Positions 18,818-28,814 are shown, numbered from the stretch's first letter. The stretch: DNA of 64,000 nucleotides from Natronospirillum sp965602035 (GCA_965602035.1 OZ271919.1:744001-808000); one strand, 5' to 3'. The notes: a model not told the origin generated them from the letters alone. Numbers and translations: made by a program.

Positions 18818-20377
18818 GTGATTGAAGTAGTCGGGCTCTCTTTCGCCTTCACTTTCGGGCTGCTGGTCAAGCAGGTCGGTCTGCCGCCGTTGGTCGGCTT
18901 CCTCGCAGCGGGTTTTGCCCTGAATGCGTTCGGCCCAATGGTTGGCCTGCCCGATTATGCGGGCCCCATACTGGAGCATGTGGCACATCTGGGTGTCCTG
19001 CTGCTGTTGTTCACCGTCGGTCTCAAGCTGAAGCTCAGGAATCTTGTTGAGCCCGTGGTGGTGGGCGGGGCACTGATCCATTTCAGTGTCACCGTTGCTG
19101 TCTTTTTTGCCGGTATCGCCCTGTTCCTGAGCGTTGACACCCGCACCGCGCTGCTTCTTGCCATTGCCCTGGCCTTCTCCAGCACCGTACTCGCGGCCAA
19201 AGTGCTGGAAGCCAAGCGGGAATTGCGTGCCTTTCACGGGCGCGTCGCGATCGGCATCCTGATCATTCAGGATCTCATTGCACTGGCTGTGCTCAGCGTT
19301 TCCGCGGATCAGACACCGAATTTCTGGGCCGTCTGGATTCTGGCGCTGCCTCTGTTGAGACCGCTGTTCTTCTGGCTGCTGGATGCCTCGGGCCACGATG
19401 AAATGCTGGTACTCATGGGCATGGTGCTGGCTATTGTCGTGGGCGGCATGGGTTTCCAGGCCGTCGGCCTGAGCTCGGAACTCGGGGCACTGGTGGTCGG
19501 AGTTCTGCTTTCGTCGCACTCGCGGGCACAGGAGCTCTCGCAGTCGTTGTGGGGCCTGAAGGAAATTTTCCTGATCGGCTTTTTCCTGGAGATCGGCATG
19601 AACGGGCTGCCTGGCGGGGAAGAGCTGTTGTTTGCGGTCGTTATGGCCCTGGTGTTGCCGCTGAAAGGCATTGCTTTCTATGCCTTGCTGGTCTTGTTCA
19701 AGCTGCGTGCACGCAACGCATTTCTGGGTGCCCTGAGTCTGACCTGTTACAGCGAGTTCGGGCTGATCGTGGCGGCGGGTGCCTTGCCCGAGTGGATCGT
19801 GCCGCTGGCCGTTACGGTCGCATTGTCGTTTGTTTTTGCAGCGCCACTGAACCGTTTCTCACATACCCTGTACGACCGCCTGGAAAACCGTCTGAAACCG
19901 CTTGAGCGGCATACGCGGCACCCGGATGAGCAGCCGGTATCGCTTGGCGATGCGCAGGTGCTGGTTATCGGCATGGGCCGCACCGGGAGCGCCGCCTATG
20001 ATGTTGTGGTGAAACGCGGCATGCGGGTCAGGGGCCTGGATGCCGACCCGGCCAAGGTCCTGCAGCAGCAGGACAAGGGCCGCAATGTCGTATATGCGGA
20101 CGCCGAGGATGTCGGCCTGTGGCATGCGCTGGACACAACGCAGCTAAAGGCCGTCATACTCGCGATGCCGGAGCCGGAAGGCCTGCTGTTGGCCACCCGT
20201 GAGCTCCGAAAGCTCGGATACGCGGGGCCCATCATAGCAAACGCGTCTCATCGGGATGTGGCCGAGCAGGTCAGGGCGGCGGGCGCCGATGAAACCTACC
20301 TGTCCATGGCCGGGGCTGGAATGGGGCTGGCCGAGCTTGCCTGCGACCGAGTGCGTGATGCAGCGGTGGCGCGCTAG
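18818..20377 (+). CDS. Kef-type CPA2 cation:proton antiporter with TrkA-N domain
   Basis: This 519-residue inner-membrane protein starts at GTG. About eleven to twelve membrane segments (residues 5-355) form the Na+/H+ exchanger domain. A cytoplasmic TrkA-N/KTN NAD-binding domain follows (VLVIGMGRTGSAAYDVVVKRG, about 390-510). The layout matches YbaL/KefB/KefC efflux systems for potassium or sodium. The adjacent LysR gene resembles NhaR, an activator of a sodium antiporter, which suggests salt or pH homeostasis as the role. Confidence 0.88.
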   Translation: MIEVVGLSFAFTFGLLVKQVGLPPLVGFLAAGFALNAFGPMVGLPDYAGPILEHVAHLGVLLLLFTVGLKLKLRNLVEPVVVGGALIHFSVTVAVFFAGIALFLSVDTRTALLLAIALAFSSTVLAAKVLEAKRELRAFHGRVAIGILIIQDLIALAVLSVSADQTPNFWAVWILALPLLRPLFFWLLDASGHDEMLVLMGMVLAIVVGGMGFQAVGLSSELGALVVGVLLSSHSRAQELSQSLWGLKEIFLIGFFLEIGMNGLPGGEELLFAVVMALVLPLKGIAFYALLVLFKLRARNAFLGALSLTCYSEFGLIVAAGALPEWIVPLAVTVALSFVFAAPLNRFSHTLYDRLENRLKPLERHTRHPDEQPVSLGDAQVLVIGMGRTGSAAYDVVVKRGMRVRGLDADPAKVLQQQDKGRNVVYADAEDVGLWHALDTTQLKAVILAMPEPEGLLLATRELRKLGYAGPIIANASHRDVAEQVRAAGADETYLSMAGAGMGLAELACDRVRDAAVAR

Positions 20378-20399
20378 CGCCTGAAGCATAGAACCTGAA

Positions 20400-21299
20400 A
20401 TGAGCCGGCTTAATTACCATCATCTCTACTACTTCTGGCAGGTCGCGCGCGACGGCAAGCTCACGGCCGTCGCAAGGCGGCTTCACGTATCGCAGTCGGC
20501 GCTTTCTGCGCAGATCCGACAACTGGAAGATCAGCTTGGGATGACGCTGTTCGAGCGGGAGCGCAGAAGCCTGCAGTTAACCCCTGCAGGCCGGCGCGTG
20601 CTGTCGTACGCCAATGACATTTTCCACCGCGGCGAAGAACTGGAAGCCTGGATACGTCGCGGTACCGAGCCTGAATTCCATCGCCTGCGGATCGGCGTTC
20701 GATCCACGATGTCCCGTAACTTCGTGGATACGCTGGTTGCGCCGCTGCTGGCACGCGACGACATCCGGTTTTCCCTGTTTGCCGGGAGCGTCGACCGGTT
20801 GCTTGATGACCTCAGCAACCACGAGCTGGATATCGTCCTGACAGACAGTCACGTGGCCTCCAACCGCGATGGCCGCAGTGGCTGGCAGAGTCAGTTGCTC
20901 GCTCGCCAGCCGCTGTCGATACTGGCCCCGGCTGATCGGGCGGCATGGCACCGGTTTCCGGACGATATGCGCGATGCGCGCTGGATCCTGCCCGGGCCGG
21001 CGACCGCCATACGGTCTGCCTTTGATGCGTTCTGTGCGATGCATCAGTTCGAGCCTGATGTACTGGCTGAGGCCGATGATATGGCGATGTTGCGATTGCT
21101 GGCCCGTGACAGCGGCGAGCTGTCTGTATTGCCATCCGTGGTGGTGAAGGACGAAATCCACTCCGGGCAATTGGTGGAGCTGATGCGGATACCGAATGCG
21201 TATGAGCATTTCTATGCGGTGACTCTGCACTCCCGGTTCAGTTCTACCACGGTATCGGAGCTTTTGACGTCCTTTGTCCTCGGCGCTGAACAGGATTGA
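20400..21299 (+). CDS. LysR-family regulator, NhaR-like
   Basis: This 299-residue transcription factor has an N-terminal winged helix-turn-helix (YHHLYYFWQVARDGKLTAVA, VSQSALSAQIRQLEDQLG) and a periplasmic-binding-like effector domain. The N-terminal NYHHLYYFW pattern and length match NhaR, the sodium-responsive activator. It lies 22 bp downstream of the Kef-type antiporter in the same direction, so it is likely co-transcribed and may regulate that gene. Confidence 0.85.
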   Translation: MSRLNYHHLYYFWQVARDGKLTAVARRLHVSQSALSAQIRQLEDQLGMTLFERERRSLQLTPAGRRVLSYANDIFHRGEELEAWIRRGTEPEFHRLRIGVRSTMSRNFVDTLVAPLLARDDIRFSLFAGSVDRLLDDLSNHELDIVLTDSHVASNRDGRSGWQSQLLARQPLSILAPADRAAWHRFPDDMRDARWILPGPATAIRSAFDAFCAMHQFEPDVLAEADDMAMLRLLARDSGELSVLPSVVVKDEIHSGQLVELMRIPNAYEHFYAVTLHSRFSSTTVSELLTSFVLGAEQD

Positions 21300-21434
21300 C
21301 ACCGCTTATTCGGTTGCTGAATGGCCACTATTGGACAGGTCACTGTGTGCGTCCCCGGCTGGCTGGTACACTGTCAGCTGATTGGTATTCTCCGGGTTAC
21401 GCCCGTTATCCGATAAAAAGCAACAGGACGAGAC

Positions 21435-23660
21435 ATGGCTACTCACCGTTCAAAACTGATTTTCACAGAAACCGATGAAGCACCAGCGCTGGCAACCTAT
21501 TCCTTCCTGCCTGTTGTCCGGTCATACGCAGCGGCGGCCGGTATCGACGTAGAAGCGCGGGACATCTCGTTGTCCGGTCGTATTCTGGCAGTATTTCCGG
21601 ATTATCTTGACGAGTCGCAGCGCGTGCCTGATGAGTTGAACAACCTGGGTGAGCTGGCGAAAAAGCCAGAGGCCAACATCATCAAGCTGCCCAACATATC
21701 GGCCTCGATGCCACAGTTGAACGCTGCCATCCGGGAGCTTCAGAGCCAGGGTTACGCCATCCCCGACTACCCGTATGAGCCACAGAATGACGAAGAGCGG
21801 GATATTCAGGCGCGTTATGACCGAGTGAAGGGCAGTGCTGTCAACCCCGTTCTGCGGGAAGGCAACTCGGACCGTCGCGCACCGGCAGCGGTGAAGAATT
21901 TTGCGAAAAAGCACCCCCATCGCATGGGCGACTGGTCATCAGACTCCAAAACCCACGTGGCGCATATGGAAGACGGTGACTTTTTCAGCAGTGAACAGTC
22001 CACCACAATGGGGCAGCCGGACAAGCTGAGCATTGTCCTGACCACCGCTGATGGTGAAAAAGTGCTGAAAGACGGGCTCGCCATCCAGCAGGGCGAAGTG
22101 ATTGACGCGGCGGTGCTGAGTCGTGCCAGGCTCCGGGAGTTCTTCGACCGGTCGGCGGCAGAGGCAAAGCAGGAAGGCGTACTGCTGTCACTGCATCTGA
22201 AGGCGACCATGATGAAAGTGTCGGATCCCATCATTTTCGGCCACGCGATCCGCTCCTACTATGACCGGTTCCTGACCAAATACAGCAACGAACTCGCGGC
22301 TCTGGACTACAACCCCAACAACGGCGTAGGTGACCTGGAGCAGAAAATCAGCACACTGCCGGCCGATCAGCGCCAGGCCATGGAAGCGGACCTCAAGGCG
22401 GTCTATGCCGATCAGCCGCCGCTGGCCATGGTCAATTCTCACAAGGGTATTACCAACCTTCACGTACCCAGTGATGTAATCGTGGACGCGTCGATGCCCG
22501 CCATGATTCGTGACGGTGGCAAGATGTGGACACCGGAAGACACCCAGGCGGACACCAAGGCCATGATTCCGGATCGCTGCTACGCGGGTGTCTATCAGGA
22601 AACCATCGAATTCTGCCGCAAACACGGGAAGTTTGATCCGGCGACCATGGGTACCGTGCCGAACGTCGGTCTGATGGCACAGAAGGCGGAAGAGTACGGC
22701 TCACATGACAAGACCTTTGAAATTCCGCACGACGGCTCGGTGCAGGTGCGCGCCAGTAATGGCGATGTCATTTTCGAACATCCGGTCGAGCAGGGCGATA
22801 TCTGGCGTATGTGCCAGGTAAAAGATGCGCCGATCCGCGACTGGGTGAGCCTGGCCGTGCGGCGCTCGCGCCTGAGTGGGATGCCGGCGGTGTTCTGGCT
22901 CAATGACGAGCGGGCCCATGACCGTGAGCTGATCGCCAAGGTCAATGACTATCTGAAAGAAGAGGACACCGCCGGGCTTGACCTGCGTATCATGAGTCCG
23001 GTGGAAGCGACTCGCCATACCCTGGAACGAGTGAAGGCGGGGCAGGACACGATTTCGGTCACCGGCAATGTGCTGCGCGATTATCTGACCGACCTGTTTC
23101 CGATTCTTGAGCTGGGCACCAGTGCAAAGATGCTGTCTATCGTGCCGCTGATGAACGGCGGCGGCCTGTTCGAAACTGGTGCCGGTGGCTCCGCGCCCAA
23201 ACACGTACAGCAGTTTGTGGAAGAGAACCACCTGCGTTGGGATTCTCTCGGTGAGTTCCTGGCGCTGGCTGCCTCATTCGATCACCTCAGCCAGGTGGAG
23301 AACAATGCCAAAGCGGCCGTGCTGGCGAAAACGCTGGATCAGGCGACCGCTCGCTTCCTCGAAGAAAATCGTTCGCCTTCGCGTAAGGTCGGTGAAATCG
23401 ATAACCGGGGCAGCCATTTCTATCTGGCCATGTATTGGGCACAGGCGCTTGCCGACCAGTCGGAGGATGCCGATCTGAAAGCGCGGTTTGAGCCGGTGGC
23501 GGCATCGATGACTGAGGGTGAGTCTGCGATCATGGCAGAACTTAACGGGGTCCAGGGCCACCCGGTCGAAATCGGGGGCTATTACCGGCCCGACGCCGAG
23601 TTGGTCGGAGCAGCGATGCGCCCCAGTAAATCGCTGAACCGGATACTCTCTTCGGTCTGA
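21435..23660 (+). CDS. icd: Isocitrate dehydrogenase (NADP), monomeric type
   Basis: This 741-residue monomeric NADP-dependent enzyme oxidises isocitrate to 2-oxoglutarate. It is unrelated in length to the 416-residue dimeric form. Family stretches include FTETDEAPALATYSFLP at the N-terminus, SDSKTHVAHMEDGDFFSSE, KATMMKVSDPIIFGHAIRSYY, NPNNGVGDLEQKI and FETGAGGSAPKHVQQFVEENHL. A good GACGAG ribosome-binding site precedes the ATG. It feeds the 2-oxoglutarate dehydrogenase encoded at the start of the window but is transcribed separately. Confidence 0.97.
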   Translation: MATHRSKLIFTETDEAPALATYSFLPVVRSYAAAAGIDVEARDISLSGRILAVFPDYLDESQRVPDELNNLGELAKKPEANIIKLPNISASMPQLNAAIRELQSQGYAIPDYPYEPQNDEERDIQARYDRVKGSAVNPVLREGNSDRRAPAAVKNFAKKHPHRMGDWSSDSKTHVAHMEDGDFFSSEQSTTMGQPDKLSIVLTTADGEKVLKDGLAIQQGEVIDAAVLSRARLREFFDRSAAEAKQEGVLLSLHLKATMMKVSDPIIFGHAIRSYYDRFLTKYSNELAALDYNPNNGVGDLEQKISTLPADQRQAMEADLKAVYADQPPLAMVNSHKGITNLHVPSDVIVDASMPAMIRDGGKMWTPEDTQADTKAMIPDRCYAGVYQETIEFCRKHGKFDPATMGTVPNVGLMAQKAEEYGSHDKTFEIPHDGSVQVRASNGDVIFEHPVEQGDIWRMCQVKDAPIRDWVSLAVRRSRLSGMPAVFWLNDERAHDRELIAKVNDYLKEEDTAGLDLRIMSPVEATRHTLERVKAGQDTISVTGNVLRDYLTDLFPILELGTSAKMLSIVPLMNGGGLFETGAGGSAPKHVQQFVEENHLRWDSLGEFLALAASFDHLSQVENNAKAAVLAKTLDQATARFLEENRSPSRKVGEIDNRGSHFYLAMYWAQALADQSEDADLKARFEPVAASMTEGESAIMAELNGVQGHPVEIGGYYRPDAELVGAAMRPSKSLNRILSSV

Positions 23661-23678
23661 CGCCAGGGGTTGGGTGGA

Positions 23679-24167
23679 ATGGCAGTAACGGCAACGGATC
23701 GGCGGCACCTGGAGCACTGTCTTGAACTCGCCCGACAGGCGTTGGACAGTGGCGACGATCCGTTCGGCTCGGTATTGGTCAGTGCGTCCGGTGACTTGCT
23801 GGGCGCTGACCACAACCATGTCGCCGGCGGTGACCATACCCAGCACCCGGAGTTCAATCTGGCACGCTGGGCGGCTAACCATCTGACACCGGAGCAGCGT
23901 GCCGGCGCGGTACTGTATACCTCCAATGAGCACTGCCCCATGTGTGCCGCAGCGCATGCCTGGGTAGGGCTGGGTCGTATTGTGTATATTGCGTCCTCAG
24001 CGCAACTGAGCGCGTGGTTATCCGAATGGGGAGTGCCCGGGCCGCCCGTGGCACCGCTGCCGATCCGTACCGTTGCTCCAGGGCAGTGGGTTGAAGGCCC
24101 GGTTGATGACCTCGTTGAACCACTCAGGCAGCTCCACTATCAGCGTTGGGTCGGTCAGAATGGCTGA
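23679..24167 (+). CDS. Nucleoside/cytidine-type deaminase
   Basis: This 162-residue zinc deaminase has the zinc ligand and catalytic glutamate in HPEFNLAR and the paired cysteines in TSNEHCPMCAAA. The layout resembles guanine deaminase or tRNA-adenosine-deaminase-like proteins, but the tRNA-specific C-terminal features are not clear, so a free nucleoside or base is the likelier substrate. The start ATG at 23679 is 19 bp behind icd. Its 3' end overlaps the next gene by 8 bases. Confidence 0.8.
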   Translation: MAVTATDRRHLEHCLELARQALDSGDDPFGSVLVSASGDLLGADHNHVAGGDHTQHPEFNLARWAANHLTPEQRAGAVLYTSNEHCPMCAAAHAWVGLGRIVYIASSAQLSAWLSEWGVPGPPVAPLPIRTVAPGQWVEGPVDDLVEPLRQLHYQRWVGQNG

Positions 24168-25041
24168 CGTATCCCATACCGGGCGCTGGTGTCTCTCTCT
24201 GTTGCTCCTGTTCGCGTCGACGGTGGTTTCAGCGCAGGATTTCCGGGTCGCGTCTCTTAACGTTCACTACGTTGCCCGCGGTCAGGACGATCTCGCCTGG
24301 GAACGCAGGCGCGATGCAGTGAAAGCGGCCGTTGGCGACATTGACGCCGACATTTTTGCGTTTCAGGAGATGGAGACGTTCGTCGGTGGTTCCTATAATC
24401 AGGAAAACCGGCAACTTGACTGGGTCCTTGCGCATTACCCCGAGTACCGTGCCGGTGCGATCACCGATGATGCCTCAACGTTTCCCAATACCCAGCCCAT
24501 TCTGTACCGGGCGGATCGCTTCACCCTGGTCGATCAGGGCTGGTTTTTCTATTCGGAGACACCGGACCAGATCTACAGCAACACATTCAATGGCAGTTAC
24601 CCGGCCTTCACGACCTGGGCTGTGCTGCGTGACCTGCGATCCGGACGCACGCTCAAGGTCGTCAACAACCACCTGGACTACGGCAGCGGCAGCAACCGGC
24701 GCCAGTCGGCAGATCTGATTATTGATCGATTGTCGTCTGACCTTGAGAACAATCAGCCGCTGGTACTGGTAGGTGACTTCAACGCCCCCTGGTTCTGGGC
24801 CCCCATGGGCCGGTTTCGTGCAGCCGGGCTGGAAGTCGTGTCACCGGATGGGCCGACCTTTCATTTCAACAGGGGCCTCGGGCTGATCCCCGCGATCGAT
24901 CATATTCTGGTCAGTAACCGGTCAACCATTCAGGCGGTCAGTGATGTAGAGCGGTTGACGGCCGACTATAGCGGTATATTTCCGTCGGACCATTATCCAA
25001 TATGGGCTGACCTGCGGTTCGACCGGACAAGCGCTGACTGA
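24160..25041 (+). CDS. Secreted endonuclease/exonuclease/phosphatase-family protein
   Basis: This 293-residue protein has an N-terminal signal peptide (hydrophobic CLSLLLLFASTVVSAQ) followed by an EEP fold. FRVASLNVHYV, the metal-binding glutamate in FAFQEMETF, VVNNHLDYGSG, VLVGDFNAPW and the C-terminal SDHYPIWADL are all seen. This set matches DNase I-like hydrolases. The export signal suggests a periplasmic or secreted nuclease or phosphodiesterase. It overlaps the deaminase gene by 8 bp and is convergent with the next gene. Confidence 0.85.
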   Translation: MADVSHTGRWCLSLLLLFASTVVSAQDFRVASLNVHYVARGQDDLAWERRRDAVKAAVGDIDADIFAFQEMETFVGGSYNQENRQLDWVLAHYPEYRAGAITDDASTFPNTQPILYRADRFTLVDQGWFFYSETPDQIYSNTFNGSYPAFTTWAVLRDLRSGRTLKVVNNHLDYGSGSNRRQSADLIIDRLSSDLENNQPLVLVGDFNAPWFWAPMGRFRAAGLEVVSPDGPTFHFNRGLGLIPAIDHILVSNRSTIQAVSDVERLTADYSGIFPSDHYPIWADLRFDRTSAD

Positions 25042-25087
25042 TGCGGCATTAACCGGGATCGGCCAGCGCTGGTAACGGGCTTCGGCA

Positions 25088-25852
25088 TCAGTCGAGCTGT
25101 GTGCTCAGAAACTCCAGCAGATCATCCCACGAGGCCTGATCCGCCTCGAGGTCATAATCCCGGCTGCCGTGCACCGTGAACGCATGACGGGCACCGCCAT
25201 GGATGCGGGCAGAATGCTCGATGCCGGACTCCTGGAGGTCATCCAGCAGGGCAGCCAGGTCCTGCATGCCGGAAACCGGATCGGCAGAACCGTGCTGGAG
25301 CATTACAGGCGCCTGTACGTTGCTGTAGTTCTGGCCCTCTGGCAGATCCAGCCCGCCATGGAACGAAACAAAACCGTCGGTTTCAGCCCCGGCTCGTGCC
25401 ATTTCCAGCACGCCGGCACCGCCGAAACAATAGCCAATCACCACCTGTTCGTCGGTGGCACCCGGAATGTTCGCGGCTTCTTCAAGCGCGCCCATCAGCC
25501 GCTCCTGGAACAATGCCCGGTTCGCATACAGCTCGCCGGTGCGTTGCTGGTTCTCCTGCATGCTGGTGGGCAGGTTGCCCTGTCCGAAAACATCGATAGC
25601 AAACGCTGTATAGCCATGCCCGGCGAGTTGCCGCGCGCGTACGCGTTCGTATTCGGTCAGACCGTCCCAGTCGTGAATGATAAGTACCGTACCCCGGGTT
25701 TCTTCCAGGTTGGTATTGCGGGCCACGTAGCCCTCATAGTTGGTGCCGTTCACGGTGTAGACGTGAGATTCACCGACGATCTCGGCCTGTGCGGTAATGG
25801 CCGCACCCAGTGTGAGTGCTGCAAGCGCAACACCGGTCGTTACTGATTTCAT
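25088..25852 (-). CDS. Dienelactone hydrolase family protein, exported
   Basis: This 254-residue alpha/beta hydrolase has a clear signal peptide (MKSVTTGVALAALTLGAAIT, cut after AQA). The cysteine nucleophile sits in VIGYCFGGAG, with an aspartate in HGSADPVSG and a histidine in GARHAF, which is the Cys-Asp-His triad of DLH enzymes. The export signal argues against a role in cytoplasmic chlorocatechol breakdown. A longer upstream start at 25897 would break the signal peptide and is rejected. Confidence 0.86.
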   Translation of the reverse strand: MKSVTTGVALAALTLGAAITAQAEIVGESHVYTVNGTNYEGYVARNTNLEETRGTVLIIHDWDGLTEYERVRARQLAGHGYTAFAIDVFGQGNLPTSMQENQQRTGELYANRALFQERLMGALEEAANIPGATDEQVVIGYCFGGAGVLEMARAGAETDGFVSFHGGLDLPEGQNYSNVQAPVMLQHGSADPVSGMQDLAALLDDLQESGIEHSARIHGGARHAFTVHGSRDYDLEADQASWDDLLEFLSTQLD

Positions 25853-25948
25853 GGCGTACTCTCTTGATATCGATATAGTGTTCAGTGCCTTGAGCACTGC
25901 AAGAGGATACGCGTTGTGGTGAATTGTGGATTCAGCGAAGCAGGGCGC

Positions 25949-26428
25949 TCAGAACTCCGTTGAGACGAGTCGGTCGAGATTGATCAGAATGACCAGGGTA
26001 TCGTTCTTGTTGCAGACGCCGCGGATGAACTGTGACATTTCATCGCTGCCGACGTTGGGCGCATCCTCGATTTCATTCTGGCGCAGGTAAACGACCTCAG
26101 AGACCGAATCAACCAGAATGCCAACGGTTTCAACCTCTGTTTCGAGCACCACGATACGGGTTTCATCCGTAACGTCCTTCGGCGGCAGCCCGAACCGGGA
26201 CCGGGCATCGATGACCGTTACCACGTTGCCGCGCAGGTTGATAATTCCCAGCACATAGTGCGGTGCGCCCGGAACCGGCGCGATGTCCGTATAGCGCAGC
26301 ACTTCCTTGATGCCCATGACATCCAGGCCATAAACCTCGTCGCCGAGAACAAATGTCATCCACTGGAGCAGGCTCTGGTCGCGGGCGATTTCCGTCACTT
26401 CTGACGTCTGGGACGGCTGCGTTGACAT
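25949..26428 (-). CDS. cheW: Chemotaxis coupling protein CheW
   Basis: This 159-residue CheW-domain protein couples receptors to CheA. Recognisable parts are WMTFVLGDEVYGLDVMGIKEVLRY, VLGIINLRGNVVTVIDARSRFG and the C-terminal NLDRLV. The start is set by CAGGAGACC just upstream of the ATG; the frame stays open further upstream but without typical sequence. No other chemotaxis genes are nearby, so it is an orphan cheW, divergent from the fused glycosyltransferase gene. Confidence 0.93.
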   Translation of the reverse strand: MSTQPSQTSEVTEIARDQSLLQWMTFVLGDEVYGLDVMGIKEVLRYTDIAPVPGAPHYVLGIINLRGNVVTVIDARSRFGLPPKDVTDETRIVVLETEVETVGILVDSVSEVVYLRQNEIEDAPNVGSDEMSQFIRGVCNKNDTLVILINLDRLVSTEF

Positions 26429-26594
26429 GTCGGTCTCCTGAAACTGCCTGTCCGGAATTGTACGGCTCGGCTGCACAACCGGCAAGCGACCGCTTCGTGC
26501 ACTGTGTCGGCAGTCACGGCCGGAACATGAGCAGTGGTCACTGCAGCCGCCAGAGGGTATCGTAGGCGCCCGAATCACACGCAGAGAGGCGGAC

Positions 26595-28811
26595 ATGCGT
26601 CGCAGTGCCTGGCTGAAGATTGCTTACGGATTATTGATCGCGCTGGTCGCCGCGATGCTTGCCTTTCAACTGGTGATTCATCTGACGGGCAGTGATGCCG
26701 AGTCGCTGCATGCGGACACCGTGGATGCCATCGGTACCCGAGTTGCCGGGCAGAACGAGTTCGCCTTCGCTGTGGTTGGCAACGTCAACAACTCGATGCG
26801 CGTGTATCGCGATCAGATCCTCCCTGAAATCCATAACGACCCCGTTCAGTTTCTGGTCTCCGCGGGCAACTTTGTCAGCAGCGGCACTGAAGAAGGCTAC
26901 CAGGCGGCTCTCAATATTCTCGCCAGCACGCGCATGCCATTTGTGCTGACCTACGGGCCCCAGGAAGACAGCAATTTCGGCAGCTTCCGCTTCTATGATC
27001 GCTTCGGCCCGCATTTCTATTCCTTCACCGCCGGCAATACGCACTTCGTATTTCTCGATGTGACCGGCAAGACACCCCACCAATGGCAACTGGACTGGCT
27101 CGACCGGGAACTGGCAGTAGCGGCGGAGAATATAGTGGTGTTCACCGGGCTACCCCTGCAGCGCCCGGATGAAGAATCGATCTGGGTCAGCCGGGACATC
27201 GACGTGGACATGGAGTTTCGCAACGCGCTGGTTGAGCGATTCTCGCAGCACGGCGTGGATGCCGTATTCAGCGGCGGGCTGTCGCTCTTCGACCGGCAGA
27301 TGGTTGACGGTGTCCAGTATATAATCACCGGTGGTGCAGGTGGCTTCATTGTCGATGATGAGAACAGTTACCATCATTACACCCGTGTGACCGTTGAGGG
27401 CGATCAGGTACGTATCGAACCCATCGAGGTGGCCATTGCCAACACGCCTCTGTTGAGCACCCTGGACAGTATCTGGTCGGCTATCTACACCTTCTTCTAT
27501 GTCAGCTATGCACGCTTCCTCATCTCAGTCGGTGTTCTTGTGCTTATCGCCCTGAAGCTCCGTGAGATACTGTTCACGGAGCGCAATTATTACCGCCGGT
27601 TCGAAATCGACCCCGGAGTATTCCTGGAGCAGCCAAAGCGAATCGCGTTTTTCTCAAACAATTATTTCCCCTTTGTATCGGGCGTTACACTCTCGATCGA
27701 GCGGCTACGGTCGGGGCTTGAACACATGGGCCACGAAGTGGCGTTGTTCGTGCCTTCCTATGGCAAGAACGCGGCAGAAACAGAAGATACTGGCGTACAT
27801 CGTATCCGCTCTGTCTGGTCGTTCGGGAAAAACCGGGAGTTCCGATTGGCGAATCTGTTCTCACCGGCGGCGATCCGTGCGTTGAGAGCATTCCGGCCAC
27901 GAATCATTCATGTCCACCACCCGTTCTGGCTAGGCTCGCTCGGCCTGTTCCTGGGCCGACGCATGAACATTCCCGTGGTCTATACCTATCACACGCGGCT
28001 TGAGCAGTACGCGCACTACGTGCCGCTACCCAGCCAGATTTTTCGCAACTTCATCTCTCATTGGCTGGTCAAACGGTTCTGCAACAAGTGCGCCGGTATT
28101 GTTGTGCCGACCGTGTCGGTAGAGGAATACCTGCGCGCGCTGGGTGTGCGACCGCCGATTCTGGTGCAGCCGACAGGTATCGACTTCGCCCGCTTCAGAC
28201 ACCCGGATACCGACGCGCAGCAGAAAATGCGCGAAGCCTGGACCATAAAGGGCAACACACTGACGCTGATTACCGTATCCCGCCTGGGGCGCGAAAAGAA
28301 CATTGATTTCATACTGGATGGTATACATCGGTTGAAAGATCGGACTGATCGGCCGTTCAGATTGCTTATTGTCGGGCAGGGCGATGAACATGACCGGCTG
28401 GCTGATCGCATCGCCACCGAAGGGCTCTCGGAGCAGGTCGTACTGACCGGGCCTGTCCCGCCCGACGATATGGCCAGTGCCTACCAGTTGGCGGATCTCT
28501 TTGTATTCGCTTCAAAGTCTGAGACCCAGGGAATGGTGCTGCTGGAAGCCATGTCCGCCGGATTGCCGGTTGTTGCCGTACGGTCCAGTGGTATCGACGA
28601 TGTAATACGACCCGGTGAGACCGGCTACAAGACCCGCGAAAGTGTGGATGAATGGTCTGAGAGAATCGCTCAGTTACTGCAGGACGACGACCGTCGCTCG
28701 GCCATGTCAGAGGCCGCCCGCCGTTTCGCCCGACAGCATGATATCGAACATTTTTCCAGCAATATCAATACGTTCTATTCGGAAATTCTGGCGGAACATG
28801 AACAGAGCTGA
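26595..28811 (+). CDS. Membrane-anchored fusion of a degenerate metallophosphoesterase domain and a GT4 glycosyltransferase
   Basis: This 738-residue protein has an N-terminal membrane anchor (about 8-30), a calcineurin-like region (about 50-270), a second membrane segment (about 305-325) and a C-terminal GT4 glycosyltransferase (about 350-735). The GT4 part has AFFSNNYFPFVSGVT, HVHHPFWLG, VSRLGREKNIDF and the E-x7-E region SETQGMVLLEAMSAGLPVV. It resembles diacylglycerol glucosyltransferases. In the phosphoesterase part the usual metal ligands appear replaced: GNVNNS for GDxH, AGNFVSSG for GDxxxxG, YGPQED for GNHE, and SGGLSLF for GHxH. The domain is therefore probably non-catalytic. A lipid- or envelope-glycosylating role is inferred. 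Confidence 0.8.
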   Translation: MRRSAWLKIAYGLLIALVAAMLAFQLVIHLTGSDAESLHADTVDAIGTRVAGQNEFAFAVVGNVNNSMRVYRDQILPEIHNDPVQFLVSAGNFVSSGTEEGYQAALNILASTRMPFVLTYGPQEDSNFGSFRFYDRFGPHFYSFTAGNTHFVFLDVTGKTPHQWQLDWLDRELAVAAENIVVFTGLPLQRPDEESIWVSRDIDVDMEFRNALVERFSQHGVDAVFSGGLSLFDRQMVDGVQYIITGGAGGFIVDDENSYHHYTRVTVEGDQVRIEPIEVAIANTPLLSTLDSIWSAIYTFFYVSYARFLISVGVLVLIALKLREILFTERNYYRRFEIDPGVFLEQPKRIAFFSNNYFPFVSGVTLSIERLRSGLEHMGHEVALFVPSYGKNAAETEDTGVHRIRSVWSFGKNREFRLANLFSPAAIRALRAFRPRIIHVHHPFWLGSLGLFLGRRMNIPVVYTYHTRLEQYAHYVPLPSQIFRNFISHWLVKRFCNKCAGIVVPTVSVEEYLRALGVRPPILVQPTGIDFARFRHPDTDAQQKMREAWTIKGNTLTLITVSRLGREKNIDFILDGIHRLKDRTDRPFRLLIVGQGDEHDRLADRIATEGLSEQVVLTGPVPPDDMASAYQLADLFVFASKSETQGMVLLEAMSAGLPVVAVRSSGIDDVIRPGETGYKTRESVDEWSERIAQLLQDDDRRSAMSEAARRFARQHDIEHFSSNINTFYSEILAEHEQS

Positions 28812-28814
28812 GGG

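Noticed and set aside
25041..25100. Bidirectional terminator between two convergent genes
   Set aside because: The matching arms GACTGATGC and GCATCAGTC are more than 40 bases apart and no T-run is present.
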